The notes: generated by a model from the sequence alone, not told the origin. Positions 43,041 through 52,331 are shown, counted from the first letter of the stretch. The stretch is DNA of 64,000 bases from an uncultured Bacteroidales bacterium (GCA_900542185.1 UQMZ01000009.1:29710-93709); one strand, 5' to 3'. Translations and numbers: made by a program.

Positions 43041-44489
43041 ATGAAGAATAACTACATGTCGCGCATCGCTCTCGCAGCCGGTGCACTCGTTCTGACCTCA
43101 GGCGTAGCCATGGCAGGTTGGCAGAACATCAACTCCAAGATTGCAGCTCCCAGCTTCGTAAAGGGTTGGAGCGGCAACTTCACTCAGGTTGCCGAAGGTA
43201 TCGGAGAGAACTATAATGGCGCATTCGAGGCATACCAGGTCATCAACGACGCTCCCGCCGGCAAGTACACTCTGACCGCCAATGCATTCTATCGCTATGC
43301 CAACAACGAGCTGTCGCAGGCCAACATGAAGGACGGCGCGAACCACAACGCCTACGTATTCTTAGGCACAGCCAAGACTCCTGTCAAGGGTCTGTTCGAC
43401 GAGGAGGGTACGGCTCCCAACAGTCTCGCAGAGGCAAAGACCGCTTTCGAGGGTGGCAAGTATGTCAACACAGTTGAATTCGATCACCCCGGAGGTGACC
43501 TGATTCTCGGAATCGGCAACACAGGCGGTCTGATTGACGAATGGTGTGCGTTCGACAACTTCAAGCTCGCCGGTCCTAACGGTGACGTCGCTATTGTAAA
43601 CGGCGATTTCGCTGATGAGACTCTGGCTACCGACAACGGCTGGGACTTCAATAATAAAGCCGGCTCTGCCAAGCTTCCCGACACTCCTCTCTGCTTCGTA
43701 CAGACCAATCCCGACAAACAGGGTGAATATAACGGCAAGGTAACCGGTGTATTCCGCAAATCCAACGCTTCCGAATACAACTTCGGCACGTCCGTAGAAC
43801 TCGAAGCCGGTAAATATCGTTTCGGCGTTCAGTCCTTCTTCCGTTATCAGAGTGGCAACACTTCAGGTTCCTATGTGACTATCAAGGGAGGATGGTCCAA
43901 GGTCGAAGGCAAGTCGGGTTACGATGCTTGGAACGACAAGCTGGAAAATCCTGACAACATGGCGTATGTATATGCTACTGATAAGACCGCAGAGGGTGCA
44001 AAGCCCTGGTCCAAGACCGATGAGGAGGCAAAAGGCACATTCTTCAACGCCACTACCATCAAGAGCATCTTCGCCGAGACTCTTTCCGTATATCCGGACA
44101 ACGAACCCGCTGTCGAGACTCCCGATGCAACTCTTCCCGGCTGGTGCGACAGCGGTTATGAACAGGAAGCCGCTAAGTGCTTTATCAACAATCCGACTCT
44201 CTATCGTAACTACGTAGAGTTCGAACTCCCCGCCAAGGCTACGGTTTGGGTAGGTCTCGGCATTGACACACGCCCCCTTATCGACGGGAACAAGACTGAG
44301 TACTGGAACCCCGCACGTGACTTCACTCTGGAGACCTGGAAAGAGGAGTCCGGCATCAACAACGTGGCTTTCGACGAGAACGCTCCCGTTGAGTACTACA
44401 ACCTGCAGGGCGTACGCGTAGCTAACCCCAACAACGGCATCTACATCGTTAAGCAGGGCACAAAGACCACAAAGGTGTTCGTGAAATAA
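43041..44489 (+). CDS. Secreted protein with two related beta-sandwich repeats, function unknown
   Basis: 482 residues with a classical signal peptide (cut near AMA, residue 26) and no lipobox. Two halves look related: PAGKYTLTANAFYRY near residue 72 and EAGKYRFGVQSFFRY near residue 254 are aligned strand motifs, each with an aromatic-rich face, as in galactose-binding-like carbohydrate-binding domains. The C-terminus (VEYYNLQGVRVANPNNGIYI then basic residues) resembles a type IX secretion sorting tail. Position directly after susD suggests a surface glycan-binding protein in place of SusE/F. Codon use looks less GC-rich than neighbours. I do not recognise a named family. Confidence 0.75.
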   Translation: MKNNYMSRIALAAGALVLTSGVAMAGWQNINSKIAAPSFVKGWSGNFTQVAEGIGENYNGAFEAYQVINDAPAGKYTLTANAFYRYANNELSQANMKDGANHNAYVFLGTAKTPVKGLFDEEGTAPNSLAEAKTAFEGGKYVNTVEFDHPGGDLILGIGNTGGLIDEWCAFDNFKLAGPNGDVAIVNGDFADETLATDNGWDFNNKAGSAKLPDTPLCFVQTNPDKQGEYNGKVTGVFRKSNASEYNFGTSVELEAGKYRFGVQSFFRYQSGNTSGSYVTIKGGWSKVEGKSGYDAWNDKLENPDNMAYVYATDKTAEGAKPWSKTDEEAKGTFFNATTIKSIFAETLSVYPDNEPAVETPDATLPGWCDSGYEQEAAKCFINNPTLYRNYVEFELPAKATVWVGLGIDTRPLIDGNKTEYWNPARDFTLETWKEESGINNVAFDENAPVEYYNLQGVRVANPNNGIYIVKQGTKTTKVFVK

Positions 44490-44541
44490 ACTAATCTAAT
44501 CTAACACCATATCGACTCGCGAGCATAAATTCGCGACATTT

Positions 44542-44575
44542 AAAGGCGAGAGGTTTCATCCTTTCGCCTTTTTTC
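44542..44575 (+). terminator. Rho-independent terminator after the secreted PUL protein
   Basis: AAAGGCGAGAGG (44542-44553) pairs with CCTTTCGCCTTT (from 44560) with one mismatch, followed by TTTT. It splits the PUL into susC-susD-secreted protein and the enzyme genes. Confidence 0.85.
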
Positions 44576-44577
44576 AC

Positions 44578-44585
44578 TATTTTTG
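44578..44585 (+). promoter_or_regulatory. Promoter -7 box for the PUL enzyme operon
   Basis: TATTTTTG fits TAnnTTTG and lies 19 bases before the GH28 ATG at 44604, directly after the terminator, so GH28, the fusion enzyme and GH95 likely form a second transcript with a very short leader. Confidence 0.65.
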
Positions 44586-44603
44586 CAATATAAATCTAAT
44601 ATC

Positions 44604-45932
44604 ATGAGAATAACCGGATTTCTTCTTTCCATAGCGGTTGCCGCAATGGGATTTTTTCCATGCAGTGCGGCCGATTTCAATGTAACCGGCTACGGCGCCA
44701 AAGGCAATGGCGTCACCGACGACGCCAAGGCCATCCAGCGCGCCATCGACGCCTGCTCGGCCTCGGGAGGCGGCTCAGTCGTTTTTCCTTCAGGCAAGAC
44801 ATTCATGGCCGGTCCCCTGCATCTTAAATCGAACGTCAACCTGCATCTGCAGCCCAATTCCGTACTGTTGGCCAACCCCGACGAGGCCGTATATACCGAA
44901 AGCGCCTTCCGCGAGAACCGGGGCGAGGGAATGATGTGGATCTCGGGCAAAGACATTCAGAATATCTCTATTACCGGCCGGGGCCGCATAGACGGCAACG
45001 GCGTGGCGTTCATGGGTCGTGAGCTAAGCGATTCGTACGAGCTGAAACCCGTGACCGACTTCGATCCGCGTCCGCACGTTCTGACCCTCGTCAATGCGTC
45101 CAACGTCAAGATCAACGGCGTAACCATAGCCAACAGCGCCTACTGGACCGTTCACCTCGTGGGCTGCTACGACGTGGCAATCAGCGACATATCGCTATTG
45201 AACAACCTCAAGATACGCAACGGCGACGGAATCGACATCGACCATTCGCGCAAGGTGCGCATATCCAACTGCTTCATCGAGAGCGGCGACGACTGCATCT
45301 GCCTCAAGAACCGCCGCGAGTTCGAGGAATACGGCCCTTGCGAGGATGTGGTGGTCACAAACTGCATCATGACCTCGCGTTCGTGCGCCGTAAAGATAGG
45401 CTCCGAGAACATGGACGCCATACGCCGCGTGCTGTTCGACAACTGCATCATCACCAAGTCCAACCGCGGCATAGGCATACAGAACCGCGACGAAGGCACG
45501 GTCTCCGATGTCACGTTCTCCAACATGACCCTGGACTGCCGTCTGTTCTCCGACGTATGGTGGGGCAAGTCTGAACCCATATACGTCACCTCCTATCCCC
45601 GCGCCCGGGGCAACCACAAGGATGCCGGATGGCGTTTCCCCAAGGGCGCCACGCAAGGTGCGTGCGGCGAGGTGTCCAATATCCGTTTCATCGACATTTA
45701 CAGCACGTCGGAAAACGGCATTTTCCTCGGCTGTGACGAGCCGGGCAAGATCCGCAACGTCACCCTCGACAACGTCGACCTGACACTGCTCAAGCCCGCG
45801 CAGTACGAAGGGGGCGTATTCGACCGCCGCCCGTGCGAGGGCGAGGGTTTTATAAAAGCTCCTTCGTCCGGCATTTACACCGAGAACATCGAAAACCTGA
45901 ACATAAACCGTCTGAACATTCACCGTCCATGA
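44604..45932 (+). CDS. GH28-family (polygalacturonase-like) enzyme with altered active-site motifs
   Basis: ATG at 44604 gives 442 residues and a signal peptide ending near PCSA. The right-handed beta-helix family is evident from DFNVTGYGAKGNGVTDDAKAIQ and VVFPSGKTF near the start and from the parallel repeats. Of the four GH28 motifs, N-x-D (NGDGIDID) and the catalytic pair D229-D230 (SGDDCI) are present, but the G-H-G position reads SCAVKIG (residues 260-266) and the R-I-K position reads RGIGIQ. Loss of the His/Lys suggests a substrate other than plain homogalacturonan, for example a substituted or non-uronate galactan, or reduced activity. Overlaps the next gene by four bases. Confidence 0.85.
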   Translation: MRITGFLLSIAVAAMGFFPCSAADFNVTGYGAKGNGVTDDAKAIQRAIDACSASGGGSVVFPSGKTFMAGPLHLKSNVNLHLQPNSVLLANPDEAVYTESAFRENRGEGMMWISGKDIQNISITGRGRIDGNGVAFMGRELSDSYELKPVTDFDPRPHVLTLVNASNVKINGVTIANSAYWTVHLVGCYDVAISDISLLNNLKIRNGDGIDIDHSRKVRISNCFIESGDDCICLKNRREFEEYGPCEDVVVTNCIMTSRSCAVKIGSENMDAIRRVLFDNCIITKSNRGIGIQNRDEGTVSDVTFSNMTLDCRLFSDVWWGKSEPIYVTSYPRARGNHKDAGWRFPKGATQGACGEVSNIRFIDIYSTSENGIFLGCDEPGKIRNVTLDNVDLTLLKPAQYEGGVFDRRPCEGEGFIKAPSSGIYTENIENLNINRLNIHRP

Positions 45933-48900
45933 CACACCGTAGCCTTAAATCAGTCATTACCAAATCAGTCCTTACCGCATTTGTCGCGCTGTCCGCGGCC
46001 TCACAGGTGTCGGCAACCGCCCCTATGACCCCCGAACAGGCCGGCGGCATATATTACGTCTATCCGGTCACAGCCGATTCGCTGCCTCCCATACCCGACG
46101 GCTACACTCCCGTAGCCATATCCCACTATGGGCGTCACGGCTCGCGCTGGGCCATCAACGAATCCATCTACACCAACTCCTTAAGAACTCTGACCAAGGC
46201 AAGAGAGACCGGCAACCTCACCCCCGACGGCGAGTCGATGCTGGAAATGGTGCGCATGGCCACGGAAAACGCGCGCGGTCATGCCGGCGAACTCTCGCAG
46301 ATCGGCGTGCGCCAGCACCGCGACATCGCGGCAAGGATGGCCGCACGGTTCCCCTCGCTTTTCCGGGGCGACGCCCTGGTAGACGCCCGTTCGTCGGAGG
46401 TGCCGCGCTGCATCATCAGCATGTCGTCGTTCCTGAACCAACTGCTGCGCGTCAATCCGGACCTGCAGATACACATGGCCTCGTCGCCCGGCGCCATGGA
46501 CACAATGGCACTGCATATTCCCAAAAACAGACGTCACCTCGCAAAAGACCATTCCAAAGATGTCGACCGCATGGAATTCATGCGTCAGCGCGACTCGCTG
46601 ACCATGAACCTCGCCACGGCCTCCAGACTGTTCAACGATCCGCAGAATGTCGAGAACCTTCCCGAACTGATGCGTGACATATACAATATCGCCGTGGCCA
46701 TTCAGGACATGGACGGCATCGACGTCGACATGCTCGGAAAGTTTGACGACGAGGACCTGTTCAACCAATGGAAGGTGAGCAATTACTGGCACTACATGGA
46801 ACATGCCAACACGGCGCGCACCTGGGGCGAGGGTCCGCGCAGCGCCACACCCCTGCTCGACGACTTCATAAAGCGTGCCGACAGCTCGCTTGCCGGCAAC
46901 GGCGCACCCGTCACCCTCCGCTTCGGCCACGACACGGTGCTGATGAGACTCCTCGCGCTGATGGGCGCCTCCGGCTGCTACGGTCAGGAAGCGGACGTGG
47001 ATCAGGCAGCCCGCGACTGGCTGAATTTCAAGATCTCCCCCATGGGCGCCAACTTCCAGATGGCGTTCTTCCGCAACCCCGCCGACGACGTGATCGTGGC
47101 GCTTCGCCTCAACGAGCAGCCCCTTAAGATAGACGGCATGACCGAGGCTTATCCCGGTTATTACAGATGGAGCGACCTGCGCCGGCATTTATTGTCGGCC
47201 ATACATCCCGTCGCCGAACTGGTGGAACGTGTATCTCCCGGCAACAGCAACCGGTTCCTGTTCGTCCAGACCGACACTAAGGACGACTACTTCGACATTT
47301 CCTCGACTGACGGCCGTATCCGCATCGAGGGCAACAATCCCGTCAGCATCGCGGCGGGACTGAACTGGTATCTAAAATATTACGCCGGTATCCACCTGAG
47401 CTGGAACAACATGCACGCCGACCTCGGCGGCAGGCTTCCGCTTCCGGCCTCGCACGAACGCCACAGCACCGACCTTCTTCAACGCTATTACCTCAACTAT
47501 TGCACCCATTCCTACTCCATGCCATTCTGGGACACGGAACGCTGGCAGCAGGAAGTGGACTGGATGGCCCTGCACGGCATCAACATGCCGCTGCTCATAG
47601 CCGGCACCGACGAGGTGTGGCGCAACACGTTGCTGCGCCTCGGATACTCGCAGAAAGAGGCCGACGAATTCGTGGCCGGACCGGCGTTCCAGGCATGGTG
47701 GCTGATGAACAACCTCGAGGGCTGGGGCGGTCCCAACTCGCCCGAATGGTATGCCGACCGTGTGCGCCTTCAGCATGACATCCTGTATGCCATGCGCCGC
47801 TACGGGATGGAGCCGGTTCTGCCCGGATACTCCGGCATGGTGCCTCATGATGCTGCCGAACGACTCGGCGTCAAGGCTACCGGCACCGGCCTGTGGAACG
47901 GTTTCACGCGCCCTGCGTTTCTGAGCGTCACTGACCCGATGTTTCCGAAAATCGCACGCATCTACTATGAGGAGCTGGAGAAAGTGAACGGGAAGGCCCG
48001 GTATTACAGCATGGACCCCTTCCACGAGTCTGAGAATATCGGCGACGTAGACCTGGCCGAGGCAGCCGGCATAATAACGAAGGCCATGAAACAGGCCAAT
48101 CCGGAGGCCGTATGGGTGGTGCAGGGATGGAACGAGAATCCCCGCGCCGAGCTGCTTGCCGGTGTGCCGAAGGGCGACATCGTGGTGCTGGACCTCGCTT
48201 CGGAAATAAAGCCGAACTGGGGCGATCCGGACTCGCCGTCGCTCACCAAACGTGCCGACGGTTACGCCCCGCATGACTGGATGTGGTGCATGCTGCTGAA
48301 CTTCGGCGGCAACGTAGGACTGCACGGCCGTATGGATAATGTAATAGAAGGCTTTTACAAGGCCAAGGATTCCAAGTGGGGCAAGGATATGACCGGCTTC
48401 GGACTCACGCCCGAAGGGATTGAAAACAACCCGGTAATGTACGAACTGGCTTCGGAACTGATATGGCGTCCGGAAAAATTCTCCAAAGCCGAATGGCTTA
48501 AGAATTATGCCAAGGCGCGCTACGGCCACAGTACAAAGGATGTTGACAAGGCATGGGAACTGCTCGGCGCCACCATCTACAACGCGCCGTGGGGCAACAT
48601 GCAGCAGGGTACCACGGAATCGGTGTTCTGCGCCCGTCCGTCGGATGATGTATGGCAGGTGTCGAGCTGGAGCCGCATGGCGCCTTACTACAATCCGGCC
48701 GATGTAATCAAGGCCGCAAAGGATTTCGCAAAGGGAGCCAAGACCCTGAAAGACAATGCCAACTACCGTTACGACCTGGTCGACATCACGCGCCAGGCCA
48801 TAGCCGAGAAAGGCCGCATCGTTTACGGCGATATGCAGAAGGCTCTTAAGGCAAACGACATGAAGGCGTTCGACAAGGCATCGGCCCGTTTCCTCGCTTT

Positions 48901-49291
48901 GATCGACGACCAGGACCGACTGCTGTCCACCACCCCCGATTTCTACGTCGGTACATGGATAGACGCTGCCCGCAGACTCGATCCCTCAGGCCGTGACAGC
49001 GACAACATGGAACGCAACGCAAGGCTGATCGTCACCACGTGGGGGCCGCGCGTGGCCAGCGAGGAGGGCGGTCTGCGCGACTACGCCCACCGCGAATGGG
49101 GCGGACTTCTGCGCGACCTGTACAAGAAACGCTGGCAGGAATGGATCAAGGCCCGCAAGACCACGGACAAGCCGGACATAGACTTCTACGCCATAGACGA
49201 GCGATGGGTCAACGACCGCAACGTTTATCCCGCTCCCGGACCCGATGCGCAGCCGGTGGAAACGGCATTACAGATATTGAAGACATTATAA
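45929..49291 (+). CDS. Histidine acid phosphatase fused to GH89 alpha-N-acetylglucosaminidase
   Basis: One uninterrupted frame of 1120 residues with a signal peptide (cut near VSATA, about residue 31). Residues about 35-420 are a histidine-type phosphatase: catalytic RHGSR at 69-73 (His70) and the proton-donor pair H334-D335 in LRFGHDTVL, ending with YYRWSDLRRHL near 414. Residues about 425-1120 are a GH89 (NAGLU) enzyme: N-terminal domain, then RYYLNYCTHSYSMPFWD, catalytic Glu700 in FHES and Glu829 in LTPEG, which align with Glu316 and Glu446 of human NAGLU with nearly the same spacing, and GWNENPR between them. No start codon with a signal peptide lies between the domains. It should remove both phosphate and terminal alpha-GlcNAc from a glycan. 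Start overlaps the GH28 stop (ATGA). Confidence 0.9.
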   Translation: MTHRSLKSVITKSVLTAFVALSAASQVSATAPMTPEQAGGIYYVYPVTADSLPPIPDGYTPVAISHYGRHGSRWAINESIYTNSLRTLTKARETGNLTPDGESMLEMVRMATENARGHAGELSQIGVRQHRDIAARMAARFPSLFRGDALVDARSSEVPRCIISMSSFLNQLLRVNPDLQIHMASSPGAMDTMALHIPKNRRHLAKDHSKDVDRMEFMRQRDSLTMNLATASRLFNDPQNVENLPELMRDIYNIAVAIQDMDGIDVDMLGKFDDEDLFNQWKVSNYWHYMEHANTARTWGEGPRSATPLLDDFIKRADSSLAGNGAPVTLRFGHDTVLMRLLALMGASGCYGQEADVDQAARDWLNFKISPMGANFQMAFFRNPADDVIVALRLNEQPLKIDGMTEAYPGYYRWSDLRRHLLSAIHPVAELVERVSPGNSNRFLFVQTDTKDDYFDISSTDGRIRIEGNNPVSIAAGLNWYLKYYAGIHLSWNNMHADLGGRLPLPASHERHSTDLLQRYYLNYCTHSYSMPFWDTERWQQEVDWMALHGINMPLLIAGTDEVWRNTLLRLGYSQKEADEFVAGPAFQAWWLMNNLEGWGGPNSPEWYADRVRLQHDILYAMRRYGMEPVLPGYSGMVPHDAAERLGVKATGTGLWNGFTRPAFLSVTDPMFPKIARIYYEELEKVNGKARYYSMDPFHESENIGDVDLAEAAGIITKAMKQANPEAVWVVQGWNENPRAELLAGVPKGDIVVLDLASEIKPNWGDPDSPSLTKRADGYAPHDWMWCMLLNFGGNVGLHGRMDNVIEGFYKAKDSKWGKDMTGFGLTPEGIENNPVMYELASELIWRPEKFSKAEWLKNYAKARYGHSTKDVDKAWELLGATIYNAPWGNMQQGTTESVFCARPSDDVWQVSSWSRMAPYYNPADVIKAAKDFAKGAKTLKDNANYRYDLVDITRQAIAEKGRIVYGDMQKALKANDMKAFDKASARFLALIDDQDRLLSTTPDFYVGTWIDAARRLDPSGRDSDNMERNARLIVTTWGPRVASEEGGLRDYAHREWGGLLRDLYKKRWQEWIKARKTTDKPDIDFYAIDERWVNDRNVYPAPGPDAQPVETALQILKTL

Positions 49292-49311
49292 AGAAGAATA
49301 TACCTGATATC

Positions 49312-52300
49312 ATGAATTTAAAAACACTTGCACTCGCGCTGCTGGCCACGTTGGGATGTACCGCATCGGCCGGAGCGCAGACATTGCCGCAATTCAGCGA
49401 CGGCAACTCGGAACATTGGTATTACATCAAATTCTCGGCGGGTCAGGCCGTGCCTGAGGACCAGGGCAGCCGAAACACCGTCCGCACCAAGGCCGTAAGG
49501 ACCAACCGCCCGGCCCAGCTGTGGAAATTCACCGGCACCGCCGACGACTTCACCATGCAGAGCAAGGAGGGCAACTATGCCTCCTGCGGGGAATATCTGA
49601 TGACCAATTCGGATGCCGCGCAGGCCGCCCACTTCAAGTTCGTGAAATGCGAGGTGGCCGACTATCCCGACACCTGGGAAATAGAATGGCTGGGCAAAGG
49701 CGACGAGTGGAACCGCTGGAACCAGTGGGGCGGCTCGGGCCTCGACAAGAGAATCGGATTCTTCACTCCGGGCGACGGGGCCAACTCCCTGACCGTAATA
49801 GCCGAGGAAGACGCGCATATCGCTCCTGTTTTCGAGAAAATCAACGAATTTTCCACCGAGGGCGTCACCGGCTATACGCCCGACACCCGCCACACTCTGT
49901 GGTACACCAAGCCGGCCGGTGCTTACGGCGTGGGCGACCCCTGGATGGAATACGGACTGCCCATCGGCAACGGCGAATTCGGCGCCATGACCTTCGGAGG
50001 AATCGCCCAGGACCGCGTGCAGTTCAACGACAAGTCCCTGTGGACCGGTACTTCCACCCTGCGCGGATGCTACCAGAACTTCGGCGACCTTTATATAGAG
50101 GATATCTCAGGCACTTTCGGTGAGGGGAAGCCGGCAAAGGATTACGTGCGTTTCCTCGACATGGAGAACGCGAAATCTAATGCCGCCTATACATCGCCCG
50201 ACGGCAAGATAAAATACACCCGCGAATATATCGCCTCATACCCCGACAAGGTGGTGGCCGTGCGTCTGTCTGCTTCCGAAGGCGGCAGGATAAGCGTGCG
50301 ACTGCGACTGTTCAACGGAGTGGTAAAGGGATGGCTGGCTCCCGAATACAAGGATGGTGAGATTTCGTTCCAGAGCCGGCTCGATCTCGTGGATTTCAAG
50401 GCCAAGGTCAAGGCCGTGGCTACGGGCGGTACGGTAAAGAGTAACGCCGACAATATCGAGATTACCGGCGCCGACGAGGTCATAGTCATTTTAGCCGGCG
50501 CCACAAACTTCGATCCTCATTCACCAACATACGTTTCGGATGCCGCCGCCATGCGCGACATGGTGGACAAGCGCGTTACTGACGCCGCGGCCAAAGGCTG
50601 GCAGGCACTGTTAGACGACCATACCGCCGACTTCCGCGCCCTGTCCGACCGCTGCAACCTGACCATCGGGAATGCCGCACACGGCCTCCCCATAGACGAG
50701 ATAGTGACCAACTACAACAAACGTCGTCCCGACCGTACGGACCCCGTCAACATCATGCTGGAGGAACTGTACTGGACCATGGGACGATACCTGCTCATCT
50801 CCTCATCGCGCGGCATGGACCTCCCGGCCAACCTGCAGGGTATATGGAACCATACCGACTCCCCGGCATGGCAGTGCGACATCCATTCCAACATAAACGT
50901 CCAGATGAACTACTGGCCCGCGGAGGTCACCAACCTCTCGGAACTGCATCTGCCCTATCTCAACTATATCAGGAACATGGCCCTTGACCATCCGCAGTGG
51001 CAGGAGTATGCGCGCCGTTCGGGGCAGTCCAAGGGCTGGACATGCTTCACGCAGAACAATATCTTCGGCCATTCAGATTATGCCGAGAATTATGTGATAG
51101 CCAACGCCTGGTATGCCACCCATCTGTGGCAGCATTACCTCTACACACTGGACCGTGACTTCCTGAAGACACAGGCATTCCCGGTGATGAAAAGCTGCGC
51201 CGAATTCTGGCTGGAGCGTCTCGTAAAGAAGGACGGCAAATGGCTGGCGCCTAAGGAATGGTCGCCAGAGCACGGTCCTGCCGAAGAAGACGGCACCGCC
51301 CACGCGCAGCAGATCCTTTACGAATTCTTCAGCGAAGTGTCGCAGGCACTGGAGATACTCGGCGATGACGCGGCTGCTGACGCGACATTCAGGACAGAGC
51401 TGGCCGAAAAATTCCACGACCTTGATCCGGGTCTGGCCACAGAGACATATACGGGCAAATGGGGCAAGACGATAAACGGTGTGTCCGAAGGCGCCACTCT
51501 CCTTCGCGAATGGAAATACAGCACATACGATGTCGGTGAAGACGGACACCGCCATCAGTCACATCTTATGGCCATGTATCCGTTCGGTCAGATCACACCC
51601 GAATCCGAATGGTTCGAACCTGCCGTCAACTCGCTGGCCCTCCGCGGCGACCTCTCCACCGGCTGGTCGCTTGCATGGCGAATCGCCCTCTGGGCACGTG
51701 CGCTCGATGCCGAACACGCCCACACCATCATCGTTAAGGCGTTGCGCCATGCCACATCCTACGGCCAGAGCAACGGCGCCGGCGGCATATATTACAATCT
51801 ACTCGACTCGCACGCTCCGTTCCAGATTGACGGCAACTTCGGTTATACCGCAGGCGTGGCCGAGATGTTGATGCAGAGCTACGGCGGCACCATACGCCTG
51901 CTCCCCGCCGTGCCCGAGGAATGGAAGGACGGCGAGATAAAGGGTCTGAAGGCCGAGGGTAATTTTGAAGTCAGCCAGACCTGGAAAAACCGTCAGCTTT
52001 CCACAGCAGACATCACAGCAGTGGCCGGCGGTGACTGCCGCATCCTGTACCCCGGCATCGCCTCCGCAACCCTTACTGACGGCAACGGCAACGATGTGAC
52101 ATGCTCCAGGACCGGCGACAATCTGATTGAATTCTCCTCTGCCAAGGGAATGACCTATCATCTGGACATGGGTAACTCCGGCATCCAATCCATCGGCAAT
52201 GATGCGAAAGACTCGCCTGTCTATAACCTTCAGGGAATCCGCGTAAACCGGCTCATCCCCGGCCAGGTCTACATCCGCGATGGCCGCAAGTTCATCGCCA

Positions 52301-52314
52301 CCGCCTCGAATTAA
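49312..52314 (+). CDS. GH95 alpha-L-fucosidase/alpha-L-galactosidase with N-terminal lectin-like domain
   Basis: The frame is open from 49039, but the ATG at 49312 gives a proper signal peptide (cut near AGAQ) and 1000 residues. Residues about 25-175 form a beta-trefoil-like extra domain (WYYIKFSAG, PAQLWKFTG, GEYLMTNS). The GH95 part follows: GDPWMEYGLPIGNGEFGAM, WNHTDSPAWQCDIHSNINVQ, the EWSPEHGP general acid and HRHQSHLMAMYPF, in an (alpha/alpha)6 barrel. The C-terminal VYNLQGIRV...GQVYIRDGRK resembles a sorting tail. It removes terminal alpha-fucose or alpha-L-galactose. Twenty bases after the fusion gene; last gene of the PUL. Confidence 0.92.
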   Translation: MNLKTLALALLATLGCTASAGAQTLPQFSDGNSEHWYYIKFSAGQAVPEDQGSRNTVRTKAVRTNRPAQLWKFTGTADDFTMQSKEGNYASCGEYLMTNSDAAQAAHFKFVKCEVADYPDTWEIEWLGKGDEWNRWNQWGGSGLDKRIGFFTPGDGANSLTVIAEEDAHIAPVFEKINEFSTEGVTGYTPDTRHTLWYTKPAGAYGVGDPWMEYGLPIGNGEFGAMTFGGIAQDRVQFNDKSLWTGTSTLRGCYQNFGDLYIEDISGTFGEGKPAKDYVRFLDMENAKSNAAYTSPDGKIKYTREYIASYPDKVVAVRLSASEGGRISVRLRLFNGVVKGWLAPEYKDGEISFQSRLDLVDFKAKVKAVATGGTVKSNADNIEITGADEVIVILAGATNFDPHSPTYVSDAAAMRDMVDKRVTDAAAKGWQALLDDHTADFRALSDRCNLTIGNAAHGLPIDEIVTNYNKRRPDRTDPVNIMLEELYWTMGRYLLISSSRGMDLPANLQGIWNHTDSPAWQCDIHSNINVQMNYWPAEVTNLSELHLPYLNYIRNMALDHPQWQEYARRSGQSKGWTCFTQNNIFGHSDYAENYVIANAWYATHLWQHYLYTLDRDFLKTQAFPVMKSCAEFWLERLVKKDGKWLAPKEWSPEHGPAEEDGTAHAQQILYEFFSEVSQALEILGDDAAADATFRTELAEKFHDLDPGLATETYTGKWGKTINGVSEGATLLREWKYSTYDVGEDGHRHQSHLMAMYPFGQITPESEWFEPAVNSLALRGDLSTGWSLAWRIALWARALDAEHAHTIIVKALRHATSYGQSNGAGGIYYNLLDSHAPFQIDGNFGYTAGVAEMLMQSYGGTIRLLPAVPEEWKDGEIKGLKAEGNFEVSQTWKNRQLSTADITAVAGGDCRILYPGIASATLTDGNGNDVTCSRTGDNLIEFSSAKGMTYHLDMGNSGIQSIGNDAKDSPVYNLQGIRVNRLIPGQVYIRDGRKFIATASN

Positions 52315-52331
52315 AAAGAATTCGTGATATA

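Noticed and set aside
47180..47220. Phosphatase-GH89 fusion as an assembly or frameshift artefact
   Set aside because: The frame is continuous, the phosphatase ends with its normal C-terminal block and there is no start codon plus signal peptide for a separate GH89; an indel would have broken one of the two intact domains. A read-level check is still listed.
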